NCBI GenBank assembly: GCA_002633005.1
Contig: NMRA01000005.1
Span: forward strand, 1 to 37,065
Origin: Phoronis australis
Taxonomy: Eukaryota; Phoronida; Phoronidae
DNA: 37,065 bases
Reading direction: 5' to 3'
Shown piece after piece: positions 35,601 to 37,065 of this stretch. The notes beneath the pieces were generated by a model. The model searched no databases. It was not told where the DNA came from and worked only from the letters and a program-made list of their open reading frames with translations. Numbering within the stretch: position 1 is the stretch's first letter; each line of letters opens with the position of its first letter. A program made the position numbers and the translations under genes.

Positions 35601-36049
35601 TATCAAGTAGTCTTCATTAATTCTCTTGGTTTCGTTTTGTCTTCTGATTCTGTTATTACATGTCACTTAGCCTCTGAGTTAATGCCTGAACCGCAAACCC
35701 TTTCTCTTAAAGCTTTAAAGGATGTCCTTCATTTTGAAGACATCATGTTTATGTGCTTAGTGTTAAGGTGGCCAATTCTGATGCGTGTTTTGTTTCATCT
35801 TAAATACTTTCATGGTCCACTCCTGATACAGGTTGGCTGCAGTTCAATTAGTTTGTTGTCAGCAGCTACTAGTGGTGCTTTGATCTCATTACATAGACTA
35901 ACCACATTGTCTGTTCTTTTGTTTACAGTCATCCCCACCCCTGGTGGCAAACATGACAATTCAGCCCACTTGATTGGTGTTTACATTGCCATCCCAGTGC
36001 TGATTGCTGCCTTTGTCATGATTGTGCTAATAGTTCTGTACTATAGAAG
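2603..36049 (+). CDS. SORCS: SorCS-type VPS10P sorting receptor gene (23 exons seen, both ends outside window)
   Basis: The translated exons give, in order, VPS10 propeller blades (exons 1-14), a 10CC module (exons 14-17), PKD1 (exon 18), PKD2 (exons 19-20), a membrane-proximal region (exons 20-22) and a transmembrane helix with YYRR stop-transfer (exon 23). Sortilin and SorLA lack this VPS10-10CC-PKD-TM order, so the SorCS branch is the best fit; the paralogue cannot be decided. Known SorCS proteins are type I receptors that move cargo such as neurotrophin and amyloid-related proteins between Golgi, endosome and surface. About 950 codons are present against roughly 1,100-1,200 in vertebrate SorCS proteins; the missing parts are the signal peptide, propeptide, first blades and cytosolic tail. 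Every junction keeps phase except exon 18 to 19. Exons 8 and 9 occur twice around a sequence gap and should be counted once. Confidence 0.93.
2967..4252 (+). mobile_element. Helentron-like non-autonomous repeat, copy B
   Basis: The 5' end carries TGCGCCCAC (2969-2977), then a GTCCGGCGTCC-rich stretch and about 150-bp subunits with CTAGTGGC-type cores. The 3' end reads CATTCGTGGGCACA, then the palindrome-derived AACGCTCTGCATT and CTCTTG. It has the same orientation and order as copies A, C and D. It is not coding. Confidence 0.7.
4489..4723 (+). pseudogene. LINE reverse transcriptase relic, 5' part (L1/Tx1-like)
   Basis: With frameshifts this reads HDQTGFLCGRFIGEETR, then PGLITIDFE..FDSLSW and FGFGDIFSKWIK. 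These match the start of the reverse transcriptase domain of L1/Tx1-like non-LTR elements, where the family has DQTGF...GR and IDFEKAFDS. The Lys-Ala before FD is lost and the frame changes near 4580, so it is dead. The endonuclease part is absent, as expected for a 5'-truncated LINE. The domain resumes at 5723. Confidence 0.65.
4724..5722. other. Unidentified 1-kb insert inside the LINE
   Basis: The reverse transcriptase similarity stops at about 4723 and resumes at 5723. The two borders share an imperfect direct repeat (TGGATCAAGCCTGTGCATCAT at the left and a close variant at 5723-5743). I recognise no protein, terminal inverted repeat or poly-A tail in it. It may be an insertion with a worn target-site duplication or the product of template switching. 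Confidence 0.35.
5723..6596 (+). pseudogene. LINE reverse transcriptase relic, 3' part
   Basis: The frame gives GGDPIFPYLFILC, then YADDT after an in-frame stop. It continues with GKICVIKTLLISKLTHLF, LKITWIKKAL and HKPVHIRSWNEKGMRF in shifted frames. These are the palm motif C (F/YADD) and the conserved C-terminal blocks of L1/Tx1-like elements. Stops and frameshifts (near 5910, 5990, 6190 and 6470) show it is dead. It has the same orientation as the host gene. Confidence 0.75.
7176..7269 (+). CDS. SORCS: SorCS exon 2 (Asp-box SSDYGTTF)
   Basis: The TATTGTTATTTCCAG acceptor and AAG|GTACAT donor bound a 94-nt exon. The first base completes the Arg codon begun in exon 1. It then reads SSDYGTTFKKCVFQETN and ends ...LTKDKSK. 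SSDYGTTF is the Asp-box of an early blade, matching R-S-(S/T)-D-(Y/F)-G-T-T in SorCS proteins. It ends in phase 0. Confidence 0.93.
7270..8290 (+). other. Intron 2
   Basis: It holds a perfect three-copy 47-bp tandem repeat (7652-7792). Nothing else was recognised. Confidence 0.7.
7652..7792. repeat. 47-bp tandem repeat, 3 copies
   Basis: Three head-to-tail copies of a 47-bp unit starting CATAGCACTGTCTGTACTCT begin at 7652, 7699 and 7746 with no differences seen. Identity suggests recent amplification or an assembly effect. Confidence 0.95.
8291..8446 (+). CDS. SORCS: SorCS exon 3 (Asp-box TTDEGSSF)
   Basis: A TTTCTTGCAG acceptor and GAG|GTAATA donor give a 156-nt, phase 0-0 exon of 52 codons. 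It starts IILTDERYRKIYYTTDEG and ends with HPTKSDWLLAHS..ASE. Family members have the same pattern: a (L)LTD strand, an SSDEG-type Asp-box and a FHPKQEDW(I/L)LAY strand. This is one full blade repeat. Confidence 0.96.
8447..9129 (+). other. Intron 3
   Basis: About 680 bases of AT-rich sequence in which I see no repeat or gene. Confidence 0.6.
9130..9200 (+). CDS. SORCS: SorCS exon 4 (degenerate Asp-box)
   Basis: A TTTTCCAG acceptor and TG|GTAAGC donor give 71 nt reading LYFSMDLAKTWTKIHSYVNR and AVF, with the final Trp codon split by the splice. SMDLAKTW is an Asp-box in which the usual Gly is replaced. The sequence fits the LY.S...G..W......V..RF(Y)W strand of SorCS proteins. Confidence 0.9.
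9377..9441 (+). CDS. SORCS: SorCS exon 5
   Basis: After TTATTTTAG the exon supplies GG to complete the Trp codon, then EIPGIGKDNTTVHMEVRNPS and T, ending with one base of a Gly codon before GTATAG. It is 65 nt, phase 2 to 1. It carries an NTT glycosylation sequon. The region aligns with the loop and strand after the W in SorCS propellers; similarity is weak, but the frame fit on both sides is exact. Confidence 0.82.
9802..9923 (+). CDS. SORCS: SorCS exon 6
   Basis: TTGCATTTCAG precedes 122 nt reading ENFYKTCCHPYSGCDNKPY and then a segment ending DSGSLLVQNEYIFVE, before GTTTGT. The family has a C...C pair followed by (D/P)..SL(I/L)VQ(D/N)xY(I/V)FV. The splice-spanning Gly and phase 0 end fit exons 5 and 7. 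Confidence 0.93.
9924..10599 (+). other. Intron 6
   Basis: About 680 bases without recognisable features. Confidence 0.6.
10600..10689 (+). CDS. SORCS: SorCS exon 7
   Basis: TTTATTCCAG and CAG|GTAAGT bound 90 nt (30 codons, phase 0-0) reading KTSDLSSKLFVSYRRNSFRE followed by AYFPLTLHSQ. The block matches the (Y)VSYRRN(A/S)F..(M/A)(K/Y)(L/F)P segment of SorCS proteins. Confidence 0.94.
11328..11501 (+). CDS. SORCS: SorCS exon 8, copy 1 (Asp-box SDQTGRYF)
   Basis: CTCTTCCTAG and CAA|GTAAAT bound 174 nt, 58 codons, phase 0-0. The translation begins DFLIMSTSEHQVFVAVNHNN and includes VYMSDQTGRYFVKSLENV, matching (H)(V/I)(I/M)STDE.QVF.AV and (L)YISD..G.YF...LENV in SorCS proteins. It carries an NNT sequon. 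A nucleotide-identical copy lies at 13498-13671, so only one should enter the transcript model. Confidence 0.95.
11502..12775 (+). other. Intron 8, copy 1
   Basis: No genes or named repeats were recognised. The same intron is present with small differences at 13672-14912. Confidence 0.7.
12776..12905 (+). CDS. SORCS: SorCS exon 9, copy 1 (cut by assembly gap)
   Basis: A TTGTTGTTTAG acceptor opens a frame reading VKSMPGVFVANILVMTMNKL, then an SFDKGGSWRPIPAP end that runs into the N gap. SFDKGGSW is an Asp-box and GVF(V/L)AN is a family motif. The complete exon is the second copy at 14913-15080. The differences I see between the copies here are silent (for example ACG/ACA and ATT/ATA). Confidence 0.93.
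12906..13219. other. Assembly gap (314 N)
   Basis: A run of 314 N joins two contigs whose ends carry the same segment. Open frames computed across it are meaningless. Confidence 0.99.
13498..13671 (+). CDS. SORCS: SorCS exon 8, copy 2
   Basis: It is identical in sequence and splice signals to 11328-11501. It is physically linked to the complete exon 9 copy, so a transcript model should use one copy of the pair only. Confidence 0.93.
13672..14912 (+). other. Intron 8, copy 2
   Basis: This is the allelic-looking version of 11502-12775, with substitutions and short indels such as the loss of bases near 13750 and 13930. No gene was recognised. Confidence 0.7.
14913..15080 (+). CDS. SORCS: SorCS exon 9, complete copy (Asp-box SFDKGGSW)
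   Basis: A TTGTTGTTTAG acceptor and TTG|GTACGT donor bound 168 nt (56 codons, phase 0-0). After the SFDKGGSW Asp-box it reads RPIPAPRKYRDGTSTNCVL. This parallels (N)KGRDWRLLQAP....GDPV(H)C in SorCS proteins. The closing Cys pairs in position with the Cys that opens exon 10. Confidence 0.95.
15081..15798 (+). other. Intron 9
   Basis: It contains a 60-bp tandem repeat at 15319-15478. The rest is AT-rich without recognisable features. Confidence 0.7.
15319..15478. repeat. 60-bp tandem repeat, about 2.7 copies
   Basis: Units starting ACTCTGAGGAAGGGGTGAGG begin at 15319, 15379 and 15439. They differ at a few bases and the third is cut at about 15478. Confidence 0.93.
15799..15889 (+). CDS. SORCS: SorCS exon 10
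   Basis: TTTTACTTTCAG precedes 91 nt reading TGCSLQLHLAYSGLPMMVSN and EKAPGLVLAH plus the first base of a Gly codon, before GTTAGT. The family has C.LQLHL......P....I.S...APG(L/I)(I/V)(L/I)A.G, a close match. Confidence 0.95.
16876..17139. repeat. 22-bp minisatellite, 12 copies
   Basis: Exactly 12 units of 22 bp (264 bp) begin TTAGCATGGTAACC and end ATGTGTGG. Variation is confined to the centre of the unit (GGTAACC, TAAAACC, GTTAACC, ATTAACC). Each junction creates TGTGGTTA. Confidence 0.97.
17378..17487 (+). other. Long imperfect hairpin (intronic, pre-miRNA-like or MITE remnant)
   Basis: Arm 17405-17421 (ATTTTAAGAACCAGTTT) is the exact reverse complement of 17444-17460, with a 22-nt loop between. 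Pairing continues outward with few mismatches to about 17378 and 17487. Length and shape resemble an animal pre-miRNA hairpin, but short inverted-repeat transposon remnants look similar. I recognise no known miRNA seed. Confidence 0.55.
17750..17838 (+). CDS. SORCS: SorCS exon 11 (Asp-box SRDGGVTW)
   Basis: TTGTGTTGCAG and CAG|GTAAAG bound 89 nt. With the split Gly it reads GLPGRYLRPFVLDRNLGVYI followed by SRDGGVTWAQ. SRDGGVTW is a canonical Asp-box (SxDxGxTW), equivalent to SSDAGNTW in SorCS proteins. It is phase 1 to 0. Confidence 0.96.
17839..18410 (+). other. Intron 11
   Basis: About 570 bases without recognisable features. Confidence 0.6.
18411..18499 (+). CDS. SORCS: SorCS exon 12
   Basis: TGTCATTTCTAG precedes 89 nt reading SFTGSYEMNILDQGGAIVAV and ESLTQANEI plus AG of an Arg codon, before GTAAGG. 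The family strand is (Y)..LDQGG.(L/I)(V/L)A.........I(R). It is phase 0 to 2. Confidence 0.95.
18500..19552 (+). other. Intron 12
   Basis: It contains an imperfect trinucleotide tract (about 19262-19375). The rest shows no recognisable feature. Confidence 0.65.
19262..19375. repeat. Imperfect TCA/TCG trinucleotide microsatellite
   Basis: The tract is made of TCA, TCG, TCC and ACC triplets (for example CATCATCATCACCACTGT). In one frame it would give a His-rich and in another a Ser-rich peptide. Neither is a gene. Confidence 0.85.
19553..19660 (+). CDS. SORCS: SorCS exon 13 (Asp-box SCNEGKTW; source of tandem array)
   Basis: TGTCTTAAACAG opens 108 nt. It completes Arg, then reads YSCNEGKTWQKYEFSKTKIQ and VDGLLNEPGINTLIS plus AG, before GTATAT. 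SorCS proteins have (L)SFDEG.SW..Y.F......VDG(V/L)L.EPG..TLI, a very good match; the Asp-box Asp is Asn here. The last about 32 nt and the donor are the first unit of the tandem array that fills the start of the next intron. Confidence 0.96.
19629..20136. repeat. Exon-derived 42-48-bp tandem array with splice donors (11 units)
   Basis: Eleven imperfect units run from the 3' end of exon 13 into the intron. Each has ATGAGCCAGGCATTAACACA, then CTCATATCAAG, GTATATACAC and TAGTCA, with substitutions. Unit 1 is coding exon plus the true donor at 19661. Donor-like AG|GTA recurs with GT at 19704, 19748, 19792, 19839, 19886, 19933, 19981, 20029 and 20124. Only the tenth unit has lost the GT. Confidence 0.95.
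19661..20364 (+). other. Intron 13
   Basis: The first two thirds is the exon-derived tandem array. The remainder (20137-20364) shows nothing recognisable apart from the acceptor TAATTTTCTAG. Confidence 0.8.
20365..20476 (+). CDS. SORCS: SorCS exon 14 (end of propeller, first 10CC cysteine)
   Basis: TAATTTTCTAG and ACT|GTGAGT bound 112 nt. With the split Ser it reads SAYGHSKNSGWIITKIDFSP, then VLQTVCSQSDYTFWFPAT. The family has (F)GH.S..S.W.L.K(V/I)D(Y/F)......C...DY..W. The Cys is the first of ten in the 10CC module. It is phase 2 to 0. Confidence 0.95.
20477..23445 (+). other. Intron 14 (3 kb)
   Basis: It contains Helentron-like copy C (20952-22455). I see nothing recognisable in 22456-23435. 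Confidence 0.75.
20952..22455 (+). mobile_element. Helentron-like non-autonomous repeat, copy C (longest)
   Basis: It starts with TGCGCCCAC (20954-20962) and a CACATATTTATATGTGG palindrome. About ten 140-160-bp subunits follow, each centred on a CTAGTGGC-type core (for example 21135, 21279, 21440, 21588, 21726 and 22154). Subunits come in three alternating types (CCCCCTAGTGG, CCACCTAGTGG, CTCCTAGTGG), so the true period is about 420-450 bp. It ends with GTGGGCACA, an AACGC..GCGTT hairpin and GTCTTG. No coding capacity. Confidence 0.75.
23446..23573 (+). CDS. SORCS: SorCS exon 15 (10CC module, cysteines 2-5)
   Basis: The exon has no start codon and is easily missed. After TTTCCCAAAG it reads ECILGQNFTYERRKQDSLCK, then a segment with STICPCIQDDFE, and ends TG before GTAAGA. 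It matches EACI.G....Y..R....(R)C..G........PC.C...DF(D/E)C in SorCS proteins. The split codon TG|T makes the Cys of the DFEC motif only after splicing to exon 16. An NFT sequon is present. It is 128 nt, phase 0 to 2. Confidence 0.93.
23923..24640 (+). mobile_element. Helentron-like repeat, copy E (degenerate, 3' end lost)
   Basis: It opens TGCACCCACATATACATATT and keeps the CTTCATGAAATTTGGCAGGT block and a final CTAGTGGCCATTTTTATT. It is much more diverged than the other copies and lacks the terminal hairpin, so it is probably the oldest copy in the window. Confidence 0.6.
27240..27251 (+). promoter_or_regulatory. Isolated CTCF-like motif (CCACCAGGGGGC)
   Basis: The 12 bases match the core of the vertebrate CTCF consensus (CCASYAGRKGGC) exactly, preceded by TG. 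It is the only such + strand match I noticed outside the repeats. Sequence match only; no evidence of binding. Confidence 0.4.
27451..28207 (+). mobile_element. Helentron-like non-autonomous repeat, copy D
   Basis: It starts TATGCACCCACATATTTATA, then a (CCGT)n microsatellite at about 27495-27514. Fewer subunits than copy C follow. The end is intact: GTGGGCGCA (28171-28179), the perfect hairpin CAACGCTCTGCGTTG (28183-28197), then CTCTTG. The microsatellite near the 5' end and hairpin at the 3' end strengthen the HINE/pearl assignment. One undetermined base lies at 28073. Confidence 0.75.
28797..28912 (+). CDS. SORCS: SorCS exon 16 (10CC module, cysteines 6-8)
   Basis: TGTTCCTACAG precedes a T that completes the split Cys codon, then DFGYVEGSAGECQQAAWFTN and a segment ADCPEGETFNVSK plus G, before GTATTT. 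It aligns with CDYGYER..NG.C..A(F)WF.P.....DC..G...(L)NS(T)GYRK. It has an NVS sequon. It is 116 nt, phase 2 to 1. Confidence 0.96.
29170..29345 (+). CDS. SORCS: SorCS exon 17 (10CC end, start of PKD1)
   Basis: TTTTCTTCAG and CAG|GTGGGT bound 176 nt. With the split Gly it reads GYRKVASDKCHGG, then FPCPLQPPNGLEI and a strand ending GQQVSFLLTQAQ. GYRKV.S..C.GG is a hallmark of the last 10CC repeat, and these are cysteines 9 and 10. The remainder is the first strands of PKD1. Phase 1 to 0. Confidence 0.96.
29346..30091 (+). other. Intron 17
   Basis: About 750 bases without a recognised gene or repeat. The acceptor is CTGGTCTTTTCAG. Confidence 0.6.
30092..30275 (+). CDS. SORCS: SorCS exon 18 (PKD1 domain)
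   Basis: The exon reads GSKLTTKYTWSFGDGKKVSN, then NHAYASAGLYTVTVKAVNKM and ends with KMKIE plus G, before GTGGGT. WSFGDG and HAY...G.YTVTVKA.N are textbook PKD signatures. An NTS sequon is present. It is 184 nt and ends in phase 1, which does not fit the phase 0 start of exon 19. Confidence 0.95.
30276..31424 (+). other. Intron 18 (possibly hiding a mini-exon)
   Basis: It holds a 34-bp tandem repeat (30543-30644). The flanking exons disagree in phase (1 versus 0). Either a small exon of 3n+2 bases lies here, or the acceptor at 31354 (CTCTCGGAAG) is used. I could not identify a convincing mini-exon. Confidence 0.55.
30543..30644. repeat. 34-bp tandem repeat, 3 copies
   Basis: Units starting TGGAAAAGTGTTAACATTGA begin at 30543, 30577 and 30611 and differ by two or three bases. 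Confidence 0.93.
31425..31589 (+). CDS. SORCS: SorCS exon 19 (PKD2, first half)
   Basis: CCACTACCAG and GAG|GTGAGT bound 165 nt reading VDVCRRVIADEITGLDLEQL, then NKSTHFLATL and AHLVWTFGE. The Cys and the NKS..(F)LATL strand correspond to CPLEH...(V)NATAVL of SorCS PKD2, and VWTFGE opens its W-x-(F/Y)-G motif. The start is uncertain: an in-frame alternative acceptor at 31354 would add 71 nt and restore phase with exon 18, but its pyrimidine tract is poor. Confidence 0.85.
31590..32248 (+). other. Intron 19
   Basis: About 660 bases, AT-rich, without recognised features. Confidence 0.6.
32249..32500 (+). CDS. SORCS: SorCS exon 20 (PKD2 second half, membrane-proximal region)
   Basis: CTTCTCTGCAG and CAT|GTAGGT bound 252 nt (84 codons, phase 0-0). 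It reads DESSRPLLTWNSSVTHTYHS, then PGYYTVTVEAVNAVSS, a V(R)VYG end of PKD2, and VRLKFGANLDRIYQDS..WR of the membrane-proximal domain. SorCS proteins have (L)(R)LSFSPNLDDYNPD..EWR at this place. Confidence 0.96.
32501..34149 (+). other. Intron 20 (1.6 kb)
   Basis: It contains a fragment that looks like the C-terminal end of a non-LTR retroelement (33600-33830). The rest is AT-rich without recognised features. Confidence 0.65.
33600..33830 (+). pseudogene. Possible non-LTR retroelement C-terminal fragment
   Basis: One frame reads HHWPYVCPESGTDVETPGHL, then ESFPAFYRLRNKFLGGTV and HMEKFVYFLK before going out of frame. The C..CG..ET..H.L..CP.....R...LGG pattern is common at the C-terminus of non-LTR retroelement polyproteins; one expected Cys is Ser or Phe here. 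No upstream reverse transcriptase is attached. Confidence 0.45.
34150..34269 (+). CDS. SORCS: SorCS exon 21 (membrane-proximal region)
   Basis: GTTTCTTTCAG and AAG|GTTTGT bound 120 nt (40 codons, phase 0-0) reading TLSVSRDYLEVSVLPVKPVK, then VLVNFVPPKSDN and an NSS sequon. It aligns with (G)V....(I)LV.VLPGLPT.AELFVLP in SorCS proteins. Confidence 0.92.
34270..34736 (+). other. Intron 21
   Basis: About 470 bases with no recognised features. Confidence 0.6.
34737..34833 (+). CDS. SORCS: SorCS exon 22 (membrane-proximal region)
   Basis: TGTCATTTCAG precedes 97 nt reading LGAYLIDKCDKGLLVTFHGV, then an INATLVKD end plus G, before GTAAGA. Similarity to the V.F.L.PGV.V.V..A.L segment of SorCS is modest. 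Both phases fit. An NAT sequon is present. Confidence 0.85.
34834..35928 (+). other. Intron 22
   Basis: About 1.1 kb without a recognised gene or repeat. An open frame from 35637 runs into exon 23, but its upstream part is intronic. Confidence 0.6.
35929..36049 (+). CDS. SORCS: SorCS exon 23 (transmembrane helix; last visible exon)
   Basis: CTTTTGTTTACAG and AAG|GTAAGA bound 121 nt. With the split Val it reads VIPTPGGKHDNSAHLIGVYI, then a hydrophobic run AIPVLIAAFVMIVLIVLYY and RR plus part of a codon. The roughly 24-residue hydrophobic segment followed by YYRR is a type I membrane anchor. It ends in phase 2. The cytosolic tail with its sorting motifs is beyond the window. Confidence 0.94.
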
Positions 36050-37065
36050 GTAAGAATGCATAACTAGGAGGCAAACTCTACAAATGGCACACAATTATTT
36101 CATCTTGAACATAAGGTTCATATAGGTATCTCAGTTAAATTTATTTTTCCAATAAATAAACTATGCACTACACACCATAAATTAGGATAGGGTCTAATAT
36201 TTAAGAATTTTACAAAAATTTCAGTCTGTTACGCCTCGGTTACTTCCTCCATCTAGTGTTTGGTCACATTCAACTGGTAGATATATTGCCTGCAACATAT
36301 GAATTACATCTTGCTGACTGCAGTCTTTAGCAACAGCGATTTGTCAGGTCCTTGCTAGCTCAGGAGTCACTTCTAAGCTGATCAAGGTAGGAGCTAAAAT
36401 CAATTTTACAGTTTTCAGTGCTCCCATTTCGGGGTATTTCATCTATGGCATTGCTGTTGGTTTTCAACTGCATTGTGAAACAGTTGTGAGCTCATGAACA
36501 TTCAATGAAATCACTGAAAATGTGGAGAGGTGTAAACCTGATTTATTTGTAGCATTTTATATAGCGAGATTTACTTCAGAGTGATCATACCTCCAGAATA
36601 TATACTGTACACACAACATTGTTATAAAAAATCTATGTATTCACTTGATGCAATTTGAGGTTCACTTTCAATTATTCATTTTTGTATGAAGGCTGTTTAT
36701 AGTAGTACTCGAACCAGAAAGCAAGTAAAAGTGAACCCGTGCTTTCAAGTGGCAAGTGATGTTTTCTATCATGTTGTTTACATGTCACCTAGTTGTGTCA
36801 CCAGATGTTTATGACCCGACAACCATCACACATTGCTTTTGGAAAATGGTAGCAGATTTGTAGATGAAATCCCTTAATTGAAATGGTAGTGTCAACACAA
36901 GCGAATGCATTAGGGCTTAAATGTTATTCTTAAAAATCATAAGGGCTGTTCCAGCAAAATCTGTGTGGGAGGGGGGGGGAAGGCAACTGAAATAAAAATT
37001 TATGGGTGGTTGCGTTTGATTTAAATTCAAAATGGCTGGTGGTCGTACTTCAAAAAAATAAAAAT
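36050..37065 (+). other. Downstream intron (partial)
   Basis: No cytosolic-tail exon was recognised in the last kilobase. I see no repeats other than short G and A runs near 36970 and 37050. Confidence 0.6.

Noticed and set aside
35637-35928. Upstream extension of the transmembrane exon as an alternative N-terminus
   Set aside because: The stretch is simply open up to the strong CTTTTGTTTACAG acceptor; exon 22 joins at 35929 in phase, and the upstream residues resemble no SorCS segment.

Overview
The window looks like AT-rich nuclear DNA of an invertebrate animal. It has long introns with GT..AG borders, degenerate retroelements, a Helentron/pearl-like repeat family and several minisatellites. 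I cannot name the species. The repeat type is familiar from molluscs and other marine invertebrates, and a SorCS-type receptor is compatible with an invertebrate deuterostome or a lophotrochozoan.

One gene on the + strand fills almost the whole window. I could rebuild 23 consecutive coding exons (2603-36049, about 2.85 kb of coding sequence, about 950 codons). They encode a sorting receptor of the VPS10P family, SorCS branch: a ten-bladed VPS10 propeller with repeated Asp-box motifs (S/T-x-D-x-G-x-S/T-W/F), a 10CC module with exactly ten cysteines, two PKD domains, a membrane-proximal domain and one transmembrane helix. The signal peptide, propeptide and first blades lie upstream of the window. 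The cytosolic tail lies downstream. Splice phases agree at every junction except PKD1 to PKD2.

Layout: 1-2602 upstream intron with Helentron-like copy A; 2603-10689 propeller exons 1-7, with copy B and a broken LINE in the second intron; 11050-15042 a near-identical segment present twice around a 314-base N gap, carrying exons 8 and 9 twice, most likely two haplotypes laid end to end by the assembler; 15799-20476 exons 10-14, with a 12-copy 22-bp minisatellite, a hairpin, and a tandem array grown from the 3' end of exon 13 together with its splice donor; 20477-28796 two large introns with Helentron-like copies C, E and D around the first 10CC exon; 28797-36049 the rest of 10CC, the PKD domains, the membrane-proximal region and the membrane helix; 36050-37065 intron.

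The points most worth a second look are the exon-derived array of about ten splice-donor-like sites, the many CTCF-consensus-like cores carried in one orientation by the Helentron-like repeat, and the apparent false duplication. No prokaryotic-type genes, rRNA, tRNA or CRISPR arrays were seen.
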